From an uncultured Campylobacter sp. (GTDB lineage Bacteria > Campylobacterota > Campylobacteria > Campylobacterales > Campylobacteraceae), in NCBI RefSeq assembly GCF_938017615.1, contig NZ_CALIJA010000043.1, positions 1 through 21,059 on the forward strand: a stretch of DNA of 21,059 nucleotides, read 5' to 3'. The notes beneath the pieces were generated by a model that searched no databases, was not told the origin of the DNA, and saw only the letters and a program-made list of their open reading frames with translations. Made by a program: the position numbers and the translations under genes. Positions 6,181 through 14,322 of this stretch are shown here, one piece after another. Position 1 is the stretch's first letter. Every line of letters begins with the position of its first letter.

Positions 6181-8055
6181 ATGAAATACGACGTTATCGT
6201 TGTGGGCGGCGGGCATGCGGGCATAGAGGCGAGCTTAGCCGCCGCAAAAATGGGCGCAAAGACGCTGCTAATTACGATCTTGGCCGAGCAGATCGGCGCT
6301 GCGAGCTGTAACCCCGCAATAGGCGGCCTTGCGAAGGGACATCTGGTAAAGGAGATCGACGCGCTGGGCGGTCAGATGGGGCTTGCGGCGGATGCGTGCG
6401 GGCTGCAGTTTAGAATTTTAAACGAGAGCAAAGGTCCAGCCGTGCGAGGCTCACGCGCTCAGATCGATATGGATGAATACCGCATCTATATGCGAAATTT
6501 GCTGCTAAACACGCAGGGGCTGGACGTAAGTCAAGAGATCGCGAGCGAAATTTTAACCTGCGAGCAGGATGGTGTCCCGCGCATTTGCGGCGTAAAGAGC
6601 CATCTTGGCAACGTTTATGAGACCGAGCATCTGATAATCACCGCCGGCACCTTTTTAAACGGGCTAATTCACGTGGGCGAGAACAAGCTGCAAGCGGGGC
6701 GCGTGGGCGAGCTAGCGAGCATCGAGCTAGCCGAATCGCTGCGAAGTCTGGGACTGCAAATGGGGCGGCTAAAGACCGGCACCTGCCCGAGGATCGATGC
6801 TAAGACGATCGATTTTAGCGTGCTTGAGCGTCAAGAGGGCGATGCAGATCCGCGCCCTTTTAGCTTTCGCAGCAAAAATTTTGCGCCGAAGCAGCTTGCT
6901 TGCTTCATCGCTTATACGAACGAGCGCACGCATGAGATCATCCGCGAAAATTTTGCCCGCGCGCCGATGTTTACGGGGCAGATTTCAAGCACCGGCCCGC
7001 GCTACTGCCCGAGCATCGAGACTAAAATTTATGAATTTCCAAATCGCGACCGCCACCACGTCTTCGTCGAGCCGCAGACGCGCGAGGCTACGGAGTATTA
7101 CGTAAATGGGCTTTCTACGAGCCTTCCTTACGACGTGCAGGTCGCGTTTTTGCGCACGATCAGAGGCTTTGAAAATGCAAAAATCGTCCGCCCGGGCTAT
7201 GCGATCGAGTACGATTTTATCGATCCTACCGAGCTTAAACACAGTCTCGAGACCAAAAAGATCCGCGGGCTGTTTTTGGCAGGTCAAATCAACGGCACCA
7301 CTGGCTACGAGGAGGCTGCGGCGCAGGGGCTGATGGCGGGCATCAACGCTGTGCTTGATTTGCACGGGCGGCAGCCTCTGATTTTGCGTAGGGATGAGGC
7401 GTATATCGGCGTTTTGATCGACGATCTGGTTACTAAGGGCACGAACGAGCCCTACCGAATGTTTACTTCGCGCGCGGAATTTCGCCTGCTGCTGCGCGAG
7501 GGCAACGCCGTGCTGCGCCTAAGCGAATACGGCCGCGAGATCGGGCTTTTAGACGAGGCGAGCTACGAGAGGGCGCGTAAGCTTAAGCTCGATGTGGAAA
7601 GCGGAATGGAATTTTTGCTAAAAACGCAGATTACCCCTTCGAAACAGACGCTTGGCCTGCTGCAAAGCATCGGCGCAGAGCCCATTTCGCAAAGTTGTAG
7701 CTTGCAAAAAATTGTAGCCAAAAGCGGCTTTTCAAAGGCGGGCCTGCTTGCTCTGGCGCCGCATTTTGAGGGCTTTAGCGATGAGGTTTTGGATGAAATT
7801 TTAACGCAGTGCAAGTATCATTTTTACATCGCGATGCAGCGCGCCGAGGTCGAGAGAATGAAGGGGCTGCTTGGCGTCGCGATCCCGCCGCAGATCGATT
7901 TTAGCAAGATCGGAGGGCTTAGCAACGAGATCGTGCAGAAGCTAAATCGCTTTGCGCCGCCGACGCTTTTTGCCGCGAGCGAGATCAGCGGCGTAACGCC
8001 CGCCGCAATCGATATTTTACACATCTACATCAAACAAAATTTTGGACTAAAATAA
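6181..8055 (+). CDS. mnmG: tRNA uridine-5-carboxymethylaminomethyl modification enzyme MnmG
   Basis: A 624-aa FAD protein (also called GidA) that works with MnmE to place carboxymethylaminomethyl or aminomethyl groups on the wobble uridine of certain tRNAs. The dinucleotide-binding motif GGGHAG is at residues 9-14. The first conserved Cys region ASCNPAIGGLAKGH follows near residue 45, and the catalytic-loop motif GPRYCPSIE carries Cys276, equivalent to Cys277 of E. coli. LKTGTCPRID has Cys where I expect Pro in many relatives. The helical C-terminal domain that contacts MnmE and tRNA is present, so the protein is full length. It stands alone, with its own promoter and a hairpin after its stop. 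Confidence 0.98.
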   Translation: MKYDVIVVGGGHAGIEASLAAAKMGAKTLLITILAEQIGAASCNPAIGGLAKGHLVKEIDALGGQMGLAADACGLQFRILNESKGPAVRGSRAQIDMDEYRIYMRNLLLNTQGLDVSQEIASEILTCEQDGVPRICGVKSHLGNVYETEHLIITAGTFLNGLIHVGENKLQAGRVGELASIELAESLRSLGLQMGRLKTGTCPRIDAKTIDFSVLERQEGDADPRPFSFRSKNFAPKQLACFIAYTNERTHEIIRENFARAPMFTGQISSTGPRYCPSIETKIYEFPNRDRHHVFVEPQTREATEYYVNGLSTSLPYDVQVAFLRTIRGFENAKIVRPGYAIEYDFIDPTELKHSLETKKIRGLFLAGQINGTTGYEEAAAQGLMAGINAVLDLHGRQPLILRRDEAYIGVLIDDLVTKGTNEPYRMFTSRAEFRLLLREGNAVLRLSEYGREIGLLDEASYERARKLKLDVESGMEFLLKTQITPSKQTLGLLQSIGAEPISQSCSLQKIVAKSGFSKAGLLALAPHFEGFSDEVLDEILTQCKYHFYIAMQRAEVERMKGLLGVAIPPQIDFSKIGGLSNEIVQKLNRFAPPTLFAASEISGVTPAAIDILHIYIKQNFGLK

Positions 8056-8078
8056 GCTGCGGCTTGGCGCGAGAAAGT

Positions 8079-8112
8079 AAAATTTAACGCGCTTGCGGTA
8101 AATTTTGCTTTT
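8079..8112 (+). terminator. hairpin after mnmG
   Basis: AAAATTTA (8079-8086) pairs with TAAATTTT (8099-8106). Inside, CGC/GCG (8088-8090 and 8095-8097) extends the stem after one mismatch, leaving the loop GCTT. It is followed by GCTTTTAC. It lies 24 bases after the mnmG stop and is a plausible intrinsic terminator, though weaker than standard. Confidence 0.4.
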
Positions 8113-8368
8113 ACGCGCCGCTTTGTATGGAGCGCGTTATATAAACGACAGCTCGCATGCTAGTTAAGCAGTGTGTGATCGAAATGAAATTTATATAAAT
8201 TCGCGATGAAATTTCGCGTATGTTTACTGCGCAATCCCGCGCAAATTTGCGGTGGAATTTTGCGCAACCCCGATAAAATTCCGCTAGAGAAATGAGAACG
8301 GATTTAAAATTTAACCGTTTTTTCAAGCGAATTTTGCCACAATTGCGCTCAAATTTCGTTGGGGCAAA
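8113..8368. other. intergenic stretch before the ABC exporter
   Basis: No gene is seen. It has several AAATTT words around GCG cores (for example at about 8240-8270) and a small hairpin, AACGG/CCGTT (8297-8319), followed by a T-run, which might be a weak terminator. No confident promoter for the exporter was found. Confidence 0.4.
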
Positions 8369-9925
8369 ATGATGAAAAAATATACCAAACAAATCCTCGC
8401 GATGCTCGCGCTAAATGCGATCTACAGCGGCTCTGGGATCTTGATTTTAAGCTTTATCAATAAATATCTACTTGACGGCGCCGAAAGAGGCGGCAGGATC
8501 ATCGCGCTATTTCTGCTGCTCTTGGCGCTATTTCTGCTGCTTTCGGTGCTAAGTCGCATCATGCTTTGCAAGATGGAAAACGACTTCGTATTCGATCTGC
8601 GCACCAAGATCATCAAGCAGATCATCGATACGAAGTTCGAGCGCATCGAGGCTGCGTCGAAGGCGAACCTGCTTGCGTCCCTTTCTAGCGATATTTCGCG
8701 CCTGACCGAGGGCTTTATGCGCATCTCCGAGCTCATCCAAGGCGCGATGATCGTGCTATTTTGCGGTATCTACGTGCTATACATCGCGCCTATGATGTTT
8801 GCGTTTTTATTCGTCTGGATCGGTGCGCTGATGATTTTTAACCGTTTTTTGATGAAAAAGGTCATGCAAAATTACGATCTGTACCGCCAAAACGAGGACG
8901 TTTTGTATAAAAACTACGCCGCGGCGATCGAGGGGCACAAGGAGCTGTCGCTAAGCCTAGCCAAAGCAAAGAGCCTATACGAAAACGACTTTTTGCCCAA
9001 CGCGCAAAATTTACGCCAAAGCTCGCTGCGAGCCGAGGTTTACGGCGCGTTTGCGAGTAATTTTATGAACGTGATGATGCTAGGCGCGGTGGGATTCGTA
9101 CTTTATTTCGGGCTCAGCGGTGGCAAAGCGGAGCTTGCAAACGCCGTAACGATCGCGCTTACGGTGCTTTTTTTGCGCGCGCCTTTGATGATGCTCATAT
9201 TCTCGCTTCCTAGCGTGCTGCGCGCAAAGATCGCCTACGCAAAGATCAAAGAGTTAAATTTAGACCCGTTCGTGCAGGGCTTCGAGCTTGCGCAAATGCA
9301 GCCGTGGCGCAGATTGGAGCTTAAAGACGTGGGCTTTTCATATCCGGGCGGGAAATTCGGCATAAAAGGGGTAAACTTGCAGCTAAATGCGGGCGAGACG
9401 GTGTTTTTGATCGGCGAAAACGGCAGCGGAAAATCGACGCTTTTTATGATCTTAGCGGGTCTTTATACGCCGCAAGCGGGCGAAATTTTAGCCGACGGCG
9501 CGGCCCTTAAACCCTCTGATCTGCGCGCCTACAGCAACAACATAAGCGCGGTTTTCAGTGATTTTTATCTCTTCGACTATGCTACGGGCGATGCGGACAT
9601 AGCGCGCGAGTGGCTAGCGCTTACGCACCTGCAGGATAAGGTTGAGCTAAAGGGGGCTAAATTTAGCACCACGAGCCTATCTAGCGGGCAGCGCAAGCGC
9701 CTAGCGCTCGTAAGCGTGCTGATGGACGGGCGAAAATTTTTGATGCTCGATGAGTTTGCGGCCGATCTCGATCCGCAGTTTCGCGCGGAGTTTTACGAGC
9801 GAATTTTGCCCGAGCTGAAATCGCGCGGATACACGATCTTTGCGATCTCGCACGATGATAAATACTTCGGCGCCGCAGATAAAATTTATAAGATGCGAGG
9901 CGGCGAAATTTCGCGGATCAAATAA
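8369..9925 (+). CDS. ABC exporter with fused membrane and ATPase domains (SyrD/PvdE/YojI type)
   Basis: A 518-aa half-transporter. Residues about 1-290 hold five or six membrane helices (for example ALFLLLSVLSRIML and MMLIFSLP). Residues 310-518 form the ATPase: Walker A GENGSGKST (349-357), signature LSSGQ (437-441) and Walker B KFLMLDE (456-462), with a His-containing switch region ISHDDKY near the C-terminus. The length and the degenerate signature LSSGQRKRL fit the cyclic-peptide/siderophore export family (PvdE, SyrD, E. coli YojI), which works as a homodimer. No peptide biosynthesis gene is next to it, so the cargo is unknown. ATG 8369 or the adjacent ATG 8372 could be the start; the ribosome site GGGG is weak. 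Confidence 0.88.
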   Translation: MMKKYTKQILAMLALNAIYSGSGILILSFINKYLLDGAERGGRIIALFLLLLALFLLLSVLSRIMLCKMENDFVFDLRTKIIKQIIDTKFERIEAASKANLLASLSSDISRLTEGFMRISELIQGAMIVLFCGIYVLYIAPMMFAFLFVWIGALMIFNRFLMKKVMQNYDLYRQNEDVLYKNYAAAIEGHKELSLSLAKAKSLYENDFLPNAQNLRQSSLRAEVYGAFASNFMNVMMLGAVGFVLYFGLSGGKAELANAVTIALTVLFLRAPLMMLIFSLPSVLRAKIAYAKIKELNLDPFVQGFELAQMQPWRRLELKDVGFSYPGGKFGIKGVNLQLNAGETVFLIGENGSGKSTLFMILAGLYTPQAGEILADGAALKPSDLRAYSNNISAVFSDFYLFDYATGDADIAREWLALTHLQDKVELKGAKFSTTSLSSGQRKRLALVSVLMDGRKFLMLDEFAADLDPQFRAEFYERILPELKSRGYTIFAISHDDKYFGAADKIYKMRGGEISRIK

Positions 9926-10128
9926 AATTCCACCGCCGCGAATCTTGTCGTCTAAAACGCAGCGCCTCGCAGCTCGCGTAATGTTTTAAGCTGCGCTTGC
10001 CGATCCTGCTTTAAATTTGATCAATGCCCTTTAAATTCCGTCGCGCGCGGCTTGCGGAAAATGTTTTTTGCGTTCACGCTCGCGAGAAATTAACCCAAAT
10101 TTTTAAACGTAAATTTAAGAATTTCAAC

Positions 10129-10160
10129 TATAATGCGCGCTACAACTTAATCGTAAAGGA
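10129..10160 (+). promoter_or_regulatory. promoter and ribosome site of the cytochrome c gene
   Basis: A perfect TATAAT (10129-10134) sits after phased A/T tracts, the usual Campylobacter vegetative pattern. The Shine-Dalgarno AAAGGA (10155-10160) is six bases before ATG 10167. The leader is short, about 25 nt. Confidence 0.7.
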
Positions 10161-10166
10161 TGAAAA

Positions 10167-10487
10167 ATGAGAAAAGTTTTAATCGCATGCGCTGCGTTGG
10201 CGGCGTTTAGTTCGGCAGCGTTTGCCGTAGACGGCGCTACATTGTATAAAAAATGCGTGGCCTGTCATGGAGCTAACGCCGAGAAGCCTTATCTTGGCGG
10301 CAAAGTACCTGCGCTAAACACCCTAAGCAAGGAAGATATCATCGCTAGCCTAAAAGGTTACAAAGACGGCACCTTGGGCGACGGCAAGGGAAAATTTGGC
10401 ATGATGGGCGTTATGAAGGGTCAAGCAGCTTCGCTCAACGACGAATCGATCGAAGCGCTAGCCGATTTCATCGTCTCTAAAAAATAA
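10167..10487 (+). CDS. periplasmic cytochrome c553-type protein
   Basis: A 106-aa protein with a clear Sec signal peptide (residues 1-20, ending AAFA before VDG). The mature protein of about 86 aa is a class I c-type cytochrome with one haem site, CVACH (Cys30, Cys33, His34). The likely sixth ligand is a Met in the GMMGVM stretch. Such small cytochromes pass electrons from the bc1 complex to terminal oxidases or peroxidases in the Campylobacter periplasm. It has its own promoter and a stable hairpin after the stop, so it is a single-gene unit. Length and layout are normal for the family. Confidence 0.93.
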   Translation: MRKVLIACAALAAFSSAAFAVDGATLYKKCVACHGANAEKPYLGGKVPALNTLSKEDIIASLKGYKDGTLGDGKGKFGMMGVMKGQAASLNDESIEALADFIVSKK

Positions 10488-10500
10488 TTTCAAACTTCAT

Positions 10501-10523
10501 TCGGCGGGCTTCGCGCTCGCCGA
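10501..10523 (+). terminator. hairpin after the cytochrome c gene
   Basis: TCGGCGGGC pairs with GCTCGCCGA over nine positions (one G-T) around the loop TTCGC, starting 14 bases after the stop codon. The stem is strong, but the T-run after it is poor. Confidence 0.55.
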
Positions 10524-10557
10524 GCTTCGCTTAACCTTAAATTTTAAAATTCTACGC

Positions 10558-10582
10558 TAATATCACGTAAAAATTTCAAAGG
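10558..10582 (+). promoter_or_regulatory. possible promoter and ribosome site of riboflavin synthase
   Basis: CGCTAATAT provides a -10-like TAATAT (10558-10563), and AAAGG (10578-10582) is six bases before ATG 10589. There is no recognisable FMN riboswitch in the roughly 65 bases between the hairpin and the start. Confidence 0.4.
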
Positions 10583-10588
10583 CTCATA

Positions 10589-11440
10589 ATGTTTAACGGA
10601 CTGATCAGGGAGATCGCGCAGGTTGCGAGCTTTAGCGGCGATTTGCTGCGACTGCGCGCGAGATACCGCCCCGCGCTCGGCGATAGCGTCGCGGTAAACG
10701 GCGCGTGCCTGAGCGTGACGCGGCTTTTTGCAGACGGATTTGCGATACAGCTTTCGAGCGAAACGGCGCGCGTCATCGCCATGCAAAACCTGCGCGGCTC
10801 TGTGCATATCGAGCCAGCGATGCGGATTGGAGATCGCATAGACGGGCATTTGATCCAAGGACACGTCGATGCCGTGGGCGAAATTTATAAAATTTCAAAG
10901 CTTGCAAGCGGCGTCGATTTTTTTATCCGTGCGCCGCTGCACATAGCGCCACTGCTAGCGCCGAAAGGCTCGGTAGCGATCGACGGCGTGAGTTTAACGA
11001 TAAACGAAGTGCTTGAGGGCGGCGACATGCACGGGCGAAATTTTAACAGCCAAGGTCTTGACGGCGGAAATTTTACTCATAAAGAGCTGCGCGACGCAAA
11101 TTTTAACGGCTCAGGCTCGCATGGGCTAAATTCTAACGGCTCAAATTCCGTTCGCAATCTGAACTTTTTGGGCGCAAATTTAAAAAGTGAAGCACAAAGC
11201 TGCGCCATTCGCCTTACGATCATCCCGCTGACGCTCAAAGATACACTCTTTGGATCCTACAGAATCGGGCGCCGTGTAAATATCGAAACTGATCTGCTCG
11301 CGCGATACGTCGCTGCCCAGCTACGTTTTGCCGGCGGACAGCCCGTCCGCGGTACGGATACGGCGCGCGATAATAGCGCCGAGGGCGAAAAAGAGGGGCT
11401 TTCATGGGACGCGGTAGATAAAATTTTGAGTCTGTATTAA
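10589..11440 (+). CDS. ribE: riboflavin synthase, alpha subunit, with an internal repeat insertion
   Basis: A 283-aa enzyme that joins two 6,7-dimethyl-8-ribityllumazine molecules to give riboflavin. It has the two lumazine-binding domains of the family. The first starts MFNGLIREIAQV and includes NGACLSVT; the second starts about residue 93 with HLIQGHVDAVGEI and includes AIDGVSLTINEV. The family is normally about 200 aa. Here about 62 extra residues (about 143-205) are inserted between LTINEV and the next strand RLTIIPLTL, and the C-terminus is also extended by about 30 residues. The insert holds four 10-residue units starting with Asn. The reading frame is open throughout and both domains are complete, so the enzyme is probably active, with the insert as a surface loop. 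pgeF follows within 10 bases. Confidence 0.93.
   Translation: MFNGLIREIAQVASFSGDLLRLRARYRPALGDSVAVNGACLSVTRLFADGFAIQLSSETARVIAMQNLRGSVHIEPAMRIGDRIDGHLIQGHVDAVGEIYKISKLASGVDFFIRAPLHIAPLLAPKGSVAIDGVSLTINEVLEGGDMHGRNFNSQGLDGGNFTHKELRDANFNGSGSHGLNSNGSNSVRNLNFLGANLKSEAQSCAIRLTIIPLTLKDTLFGSYRIGRRVNIETDLLARYVAAQLRFAGGQPVRGTDTARDNSAEGEKEGLSWDAVDKILSLY
11038..11157 (+). repeat. four 30-bp tandem units inside ribE
   Basis: Units begin at 11038, 11068, 11098 and 11128, exactly 30 bp apart, each opening with AAATTTTA or AAATTCTA. The third and fourth share ACGGCTCA as well. They encode ten-residue blocks starting NFNSQG, NFTHKE, NFNGSG and NSNGSN (residues 151-190). They are degenerate, so this is an old array, but the period and the frame are exact. 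Confidence 0.8.
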
Positions 11441-11450
11441 GCGGCGCGTG

Positions 11451-12179
11451 ATGGCTAAAATCGAAATTTGCAGAGAAAATCTTGAGTTTGTATTGGACGG
11501 ACGCGGCGTATTGGCGGGCTTTAGCACGCGGCTTGGCGGCGTAAGCGGCGGAGCCTACGCAAGTCTAAATTTAGGAGATCACGTAGGCGACGATCCGCAA
11601 AACGTCGCGCAAAACCGCGAAATTTTAGCCGCTGCGCTCGGCATCGCGCCGCAAAATTTAAAATTTATGCGCCAGATCCACTCAAACAAAGTTGAAATTT
11701 TACGCGCAGCTATCGATGAAATCCCGCCTTGCGATGGGCTCGTGACCGATCTGCGTGGCGTGGCGCTGTGCGTGCTGGTAGCGGACTGTTCGCCCGTGCT
11801 GATCGCGGACGAGCGGCGCGGCGTGGTCGCTGCGGTGCATGCGGGGCGCGCGGGCGTAATGGGGCGGATCTGCACCAATGCGATAAATTTGATGAGCGAG
11901 CGCTTCGGCTGCGTCGCTGAGGAGCTGAAGGTATTCGTGGGCGCGAATATCAAGGCGCGAAACTACGAACTCGGCGGGCTTGATCTGGGCGAGTTTGAGC
12001 GCTACAAAATGCAGGGGCATTTCAATCTAAACGCCGCACTTCGCGACGAGCTCGCAGCTGTGGGGGTGCGAAACGTTAAATTTGATCCGCGCTGTACTTT
12101 TGAGAGCGAGCGGCATTTCTCATACCGTAGAGACGGCGCTACGGGGCGCTTCTGCGGGTTTGTGATGAATAAAATTTAA
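11451..12179 (+). CDS. pgeF: PgeF/YfiH-family (laccase-domain) protein, purine nucleoside phosphorylase type
   Basis: A 242-aa protein of the family once called polyphenol oxidase or laccase domain (DUF152). Members bind a metal and have been reported as purine nucleoside phosphorylase/adenosine deaminase or as a peptidoglycan-editing factor. The metal triad is visible: His77 in RQIHSNKVE, Cys113 in VADCSPVL and His130 in AAVHAGRAG. The last is usually HAGWRG; the Trp is missing here. ATG 11451 is preferred over the in-frame GTG at 11448; neither has a good ribosome site. The ten-base gap after riboflavin synthase suggests translational coupling in one operon. The length is normal. Confidence 0.88.
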   Translation: MAKIEICRENLEFVLDGRGVLAGFSTRLGGVSGGAYASLNLGDHVGDDPQNVAQNREILAAALGIAPQNLKFMRQIHSNKVEILRAAIDEIPPCDGLVTDLRGVALCVLVADCSPVLIADERRGVVAAVHAGRAGVMGRICTNAINLMSERFGCVAEELKVFVGANIKARNYELGGLDLGEFERYKMQGHFNLNAALRDELAAVGVRNVKFDPRCTFESERHFSYRRDGATGRFCGFVMNKI

Positions 12180-12337
12180 TCTAAAATTCATGCATTTTAA
12201 TTGTAAATTTGTTTAGATAGAAGGGGTATTTGTCGTGAAATCTTAAGCAAATTTGCATGCGTCAGAATAAAAACAAAACACTATATAAGTTATGTAAAAT
12301 CGCATAACAATCAAGCTTGTTTTAATAAAATTTTAAA

Positions 12338-12343
12338 TATAAT
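12338..12343 (+). promoter_or_regulatory. -10 box of the rpsB-tsf operon
   Basis: A perfect TATAAT lies in a strongly A/T-rich stretch. Transcription would begin near 12350 and give a leader of about 110 nt before rpsB, long for this window. Upstream (12180-12330) I see no gene. Confidence 0.6.
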
Positions 12344-12382
12344 TCTTATTTCATTTCACACGCATCAATCCTTGATTTAGTT

Positions 12383-12403
12383 GTAAATTTAGAGCAAATT
12401 TAC
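12383..12403 (+). promoter_or_regulatory. hairpin in the rpsB leader
   Basis: GTAAATTT and AAATTTAC form a perfect 8-bp stem around the loop AGAGC, inside the predicted rpsB mRNA leader and about 55 bases before the start codon. In other bacteria the rpsB leader is a target of S2 autoregulation. Whether this stem plays that part is an inference. A strong Shine-Dalgarno AAGGAG follows at 12446-12451. Confidence 0.45.
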
Positions 12404-12458
12404 GGGCGGATGCGGAGGAATAAACTAAATTTCGGGGCAACCCACAAGGAGAAAACTC

Positions 12459-13256
12459 ATGGTAACAATGAGAGATTTGCTAGAGTGCGGCGTTCATTTT
12501 GGACACCAAACACGCAGATGGAATCCGAAGATGAAAAAATTCATTTTCGGCGAGAGAAAAGGTATCTACATCATAGATCTACAAAAAACTATCCGCTACT
12601 TTCGCTACACTTATAATATCGTGCGCGACGCGGCTGCCGAGGGCAAGACGATACTTTTCGTAGGCACCAAAAAACAAGCCGGCGCGACGCTAAAAGAGTA
12701 CGCCGAGAAGTGCGGCATGCCTTATGTGAGCCACAGATGGCTAGGCGGCATGCTGACGAATTTTTCCACTATCAAGCAATCGATCCGCAAGCTCGAAGTA
12801 ATCGAGACCATGGAAGAGGATGGCTCGATAAATTTACTAACCAAAAAAGAGGCGCTAATGCTTCGCCGCAAAAAAGAGAAGCTTGAGCTTTATCTAGGCG
12901 GCATTCGCAATATGAAGGGCTTGCCTGATATGATCTTCGTCATCGACGTTGTAAAAGAAAAGATCGCCGTAGCGGAAGCTAACCGCCTAAAAATGCCGGT
13001 TATCGCGCCTTTGGATACAAACTGCGATCCGGACGTAGTCGATTTCCCGATACCTGGCAACGACGATGCGATCCGCTCGGTTCAGCTTTTCTGCCAAGAG
13101 ATGGCTGAGGCGATCAACGAAGGCAAGGCACTTCGCGATCAAGACGCAAGCGAGGATGTCGAGCAGAGCAAAGCCGTCAGCGACGAGGAGAAAGAGGAAG
13201 TCGTAGCCGAGGCGATGAGCGAAGAGGATTTTGACGTAAGCGAGGACGAAGAGTAA
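12459..13256 (+). CDS. rpsB: 30S ribosomal protein S2
   Basis: A 265-aa protein, the S2 component of the small subunit needed for loading S1 and for initiation. It has the family start MVTMRDLLECGVHFGHQTRRWNPKM, the middle motif RWLGGMLTNFSTI and the C-terminal region PVIAPLDTNCDPD. The last 40 residues or so form a very acidic tail rich in Glu, Asp and Val, as in other Campylobacterota S2 proteins. The start is well fixed by AAGGAG seven to eight bases upstream. Its TAA ends at 13256, which is also the first base of tsf, so translation is coupled. Confidence 0.98.
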   Translation: MVTMRDLLECGVHFGHQTRRWNPKMKKFIFGERKGIYIIDLQKTIRYFRYTYNIVRDAAAEGKTILFVGTKKQAGATLKEYAEKCGMPYVSHRWLGGMLTNFSTIKQSIRKLEVIETMEEDGSINLLTKKEALMLRRKKEKLELYLGGIRNMKGLPDMIFVIDVVKEKIAVAEANRLKMPVIAPLDTNCDPDVVDFPIPGNDDAIRSVQLFCQEMAEAINEGKALRDQDASEDVEQSKAVSDEEKEEVVAEAMSEEDFDVSEDEE

Positions 13257-14320
13257 TGGAAATCAGCGCGCAAATGGTAAAAGAGCTCCGCGAAAGCACC
13301 GGAGCGGGGATGATGGACTGCAAGAAGGCTTTAGTTGAAACAGACGGCGATATGGACAAAGCCGTCGATCTACTTCGCGAAAAGGGTCTCGGAAAGGCTG
13401 CCAAAAAAGCCGACCGCCTAGCTAGCGAGGGTCTAGTGAGCGTCGAAGTGAGCGCGGATCACAAGATCGCAACCATAAGCGAGATAAATTCCGAAACCGA
13501 CTTCGTAGCTAAAAATCAAAATTTTATAAATTTAGTAAAAAATACCACCTTGCACATTCAAACTAAAGGAATTAGCAGTGTCGAGGAGCTAAATTCCAGC
13601 GTCATTAACGGCGTTAAATTTGATGAGCATCTAAAAAGCCAGATCGCTACGATCGGCGAAAATTTGGTCGTTAGAAGATTTGAGACGATTAAAGTGGGCG
13701 CAAACGGCGTGCTAAACGGCTACCTGCACTCAAATGGCCGCGTAGGCGTCATCATCGCCGCAGCTTGCGATAGCGAGCAGACCGCGGAGGGTGCGAAGGA
13801 ATTTATAAAAAACCTCTGCATGCACGCAGCTGCTATGAAACCGCAGGTCATCAGCTATAAAGAGCTTGATCCCGATTTTATCGAAAAAGAATTTTTAGCT
13901 CTTAAAGGCGAGTTTGAGAAGGAAAATGAGGAGTTTGTGCGCTTGGGCAAACCGCTTCATAAGATCCCGCAGTTTGGCTCGCGCGCGCATCTAAGCGATG
14001 AAATTTTAGCCAAAGAGATCGAAGTTTTAAAAGATGAGCTTCGCAAGCAAAATAAGCCTGAAAAAATTTGGGATAAAATTTTACCGGGCCAGATCGATCG
14101 CTTCATCGCCGACAATACTCAAATCGATCAGCGCCTCACGCTGCTAGGGCAATTTTATGTAATGGACGATAAGAAAACCGTCGAGCAGGTGATTGATGAA
14201 GAAGCTAAAAAACTAGGTGGCAAGATCGAGATCGTAAAATACGTCCGCTTCGAAGTGGGCGAGGGTCTAGAGAAAAAGAGCGAAGACTTCGCAGCCGAAG
14301 TAGCGGCTCAAATCGGCTAA
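13256..14320 (+). CDS. tsf: translation elongation factor Ts
   Basis: A 354-aa nucleotide exchange factor that recycles EF-Tu from its GDP form. The N-terminal UBA-like domain carries VKELRESTGAGMMDCKKAL, and the core motif SETDFVAKN is present at about residue 80. Both dimerisation subdomains and the C-terminal coiled region are present; the length is normal for Campylobacterota. The ATG overlaps the rpsB stop by one base. The next gene starts two bases after its stop, so rpsB, tsf and the ABC ATPase are probably one operon. Confidence 0.98.
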   Translation: MEISAQMVKELRESTGAGMMDCKKALVETDGDMDKAVDLLREKGLGKAAKKADRLASEGLVSVEVSADHKIATISEINSETDFVAKNQNFINLVKNTTLHIQTKGISSVEELNSSVINGVKFDEHLKSQIATIGENLVVRRFETIKVGANGVLNGYLHSNGRVGVIIAAACDSEQTAEGAKEFIKNLCMHAAAMKPQVISYKELDPDFIEKEFLALKGEFEKENEEFVRLGKPLHKIPQFGSRAHLSDEILAKEIEVLKDELRKQNKPEKIWDKILPGQIDRFIADNTQIDQRLTLLGQFYVMDDKKTVEQVIDEEAKKLGGKIEIVKYVRFEVGEGLEKKSEDFAAEVAAQIG

Positions 14321-14322
14321 AT

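Noticed and set aside
10524..10588. FMN riboswitch before riboflavin synthase
   Set aside because: The space between the cytochrome c hairpin and ATG is about 65 bases, too short for the RFN element, and its conserved segments are not seen.
11038..11157. Pentapeptide-repeat protein domain within ribE
   Set aside because: Strings like ANFNG resemble pentapeptide repeats, but the real period is ten residues and the beta-helix pattern A(D/N)LXX is not kept.
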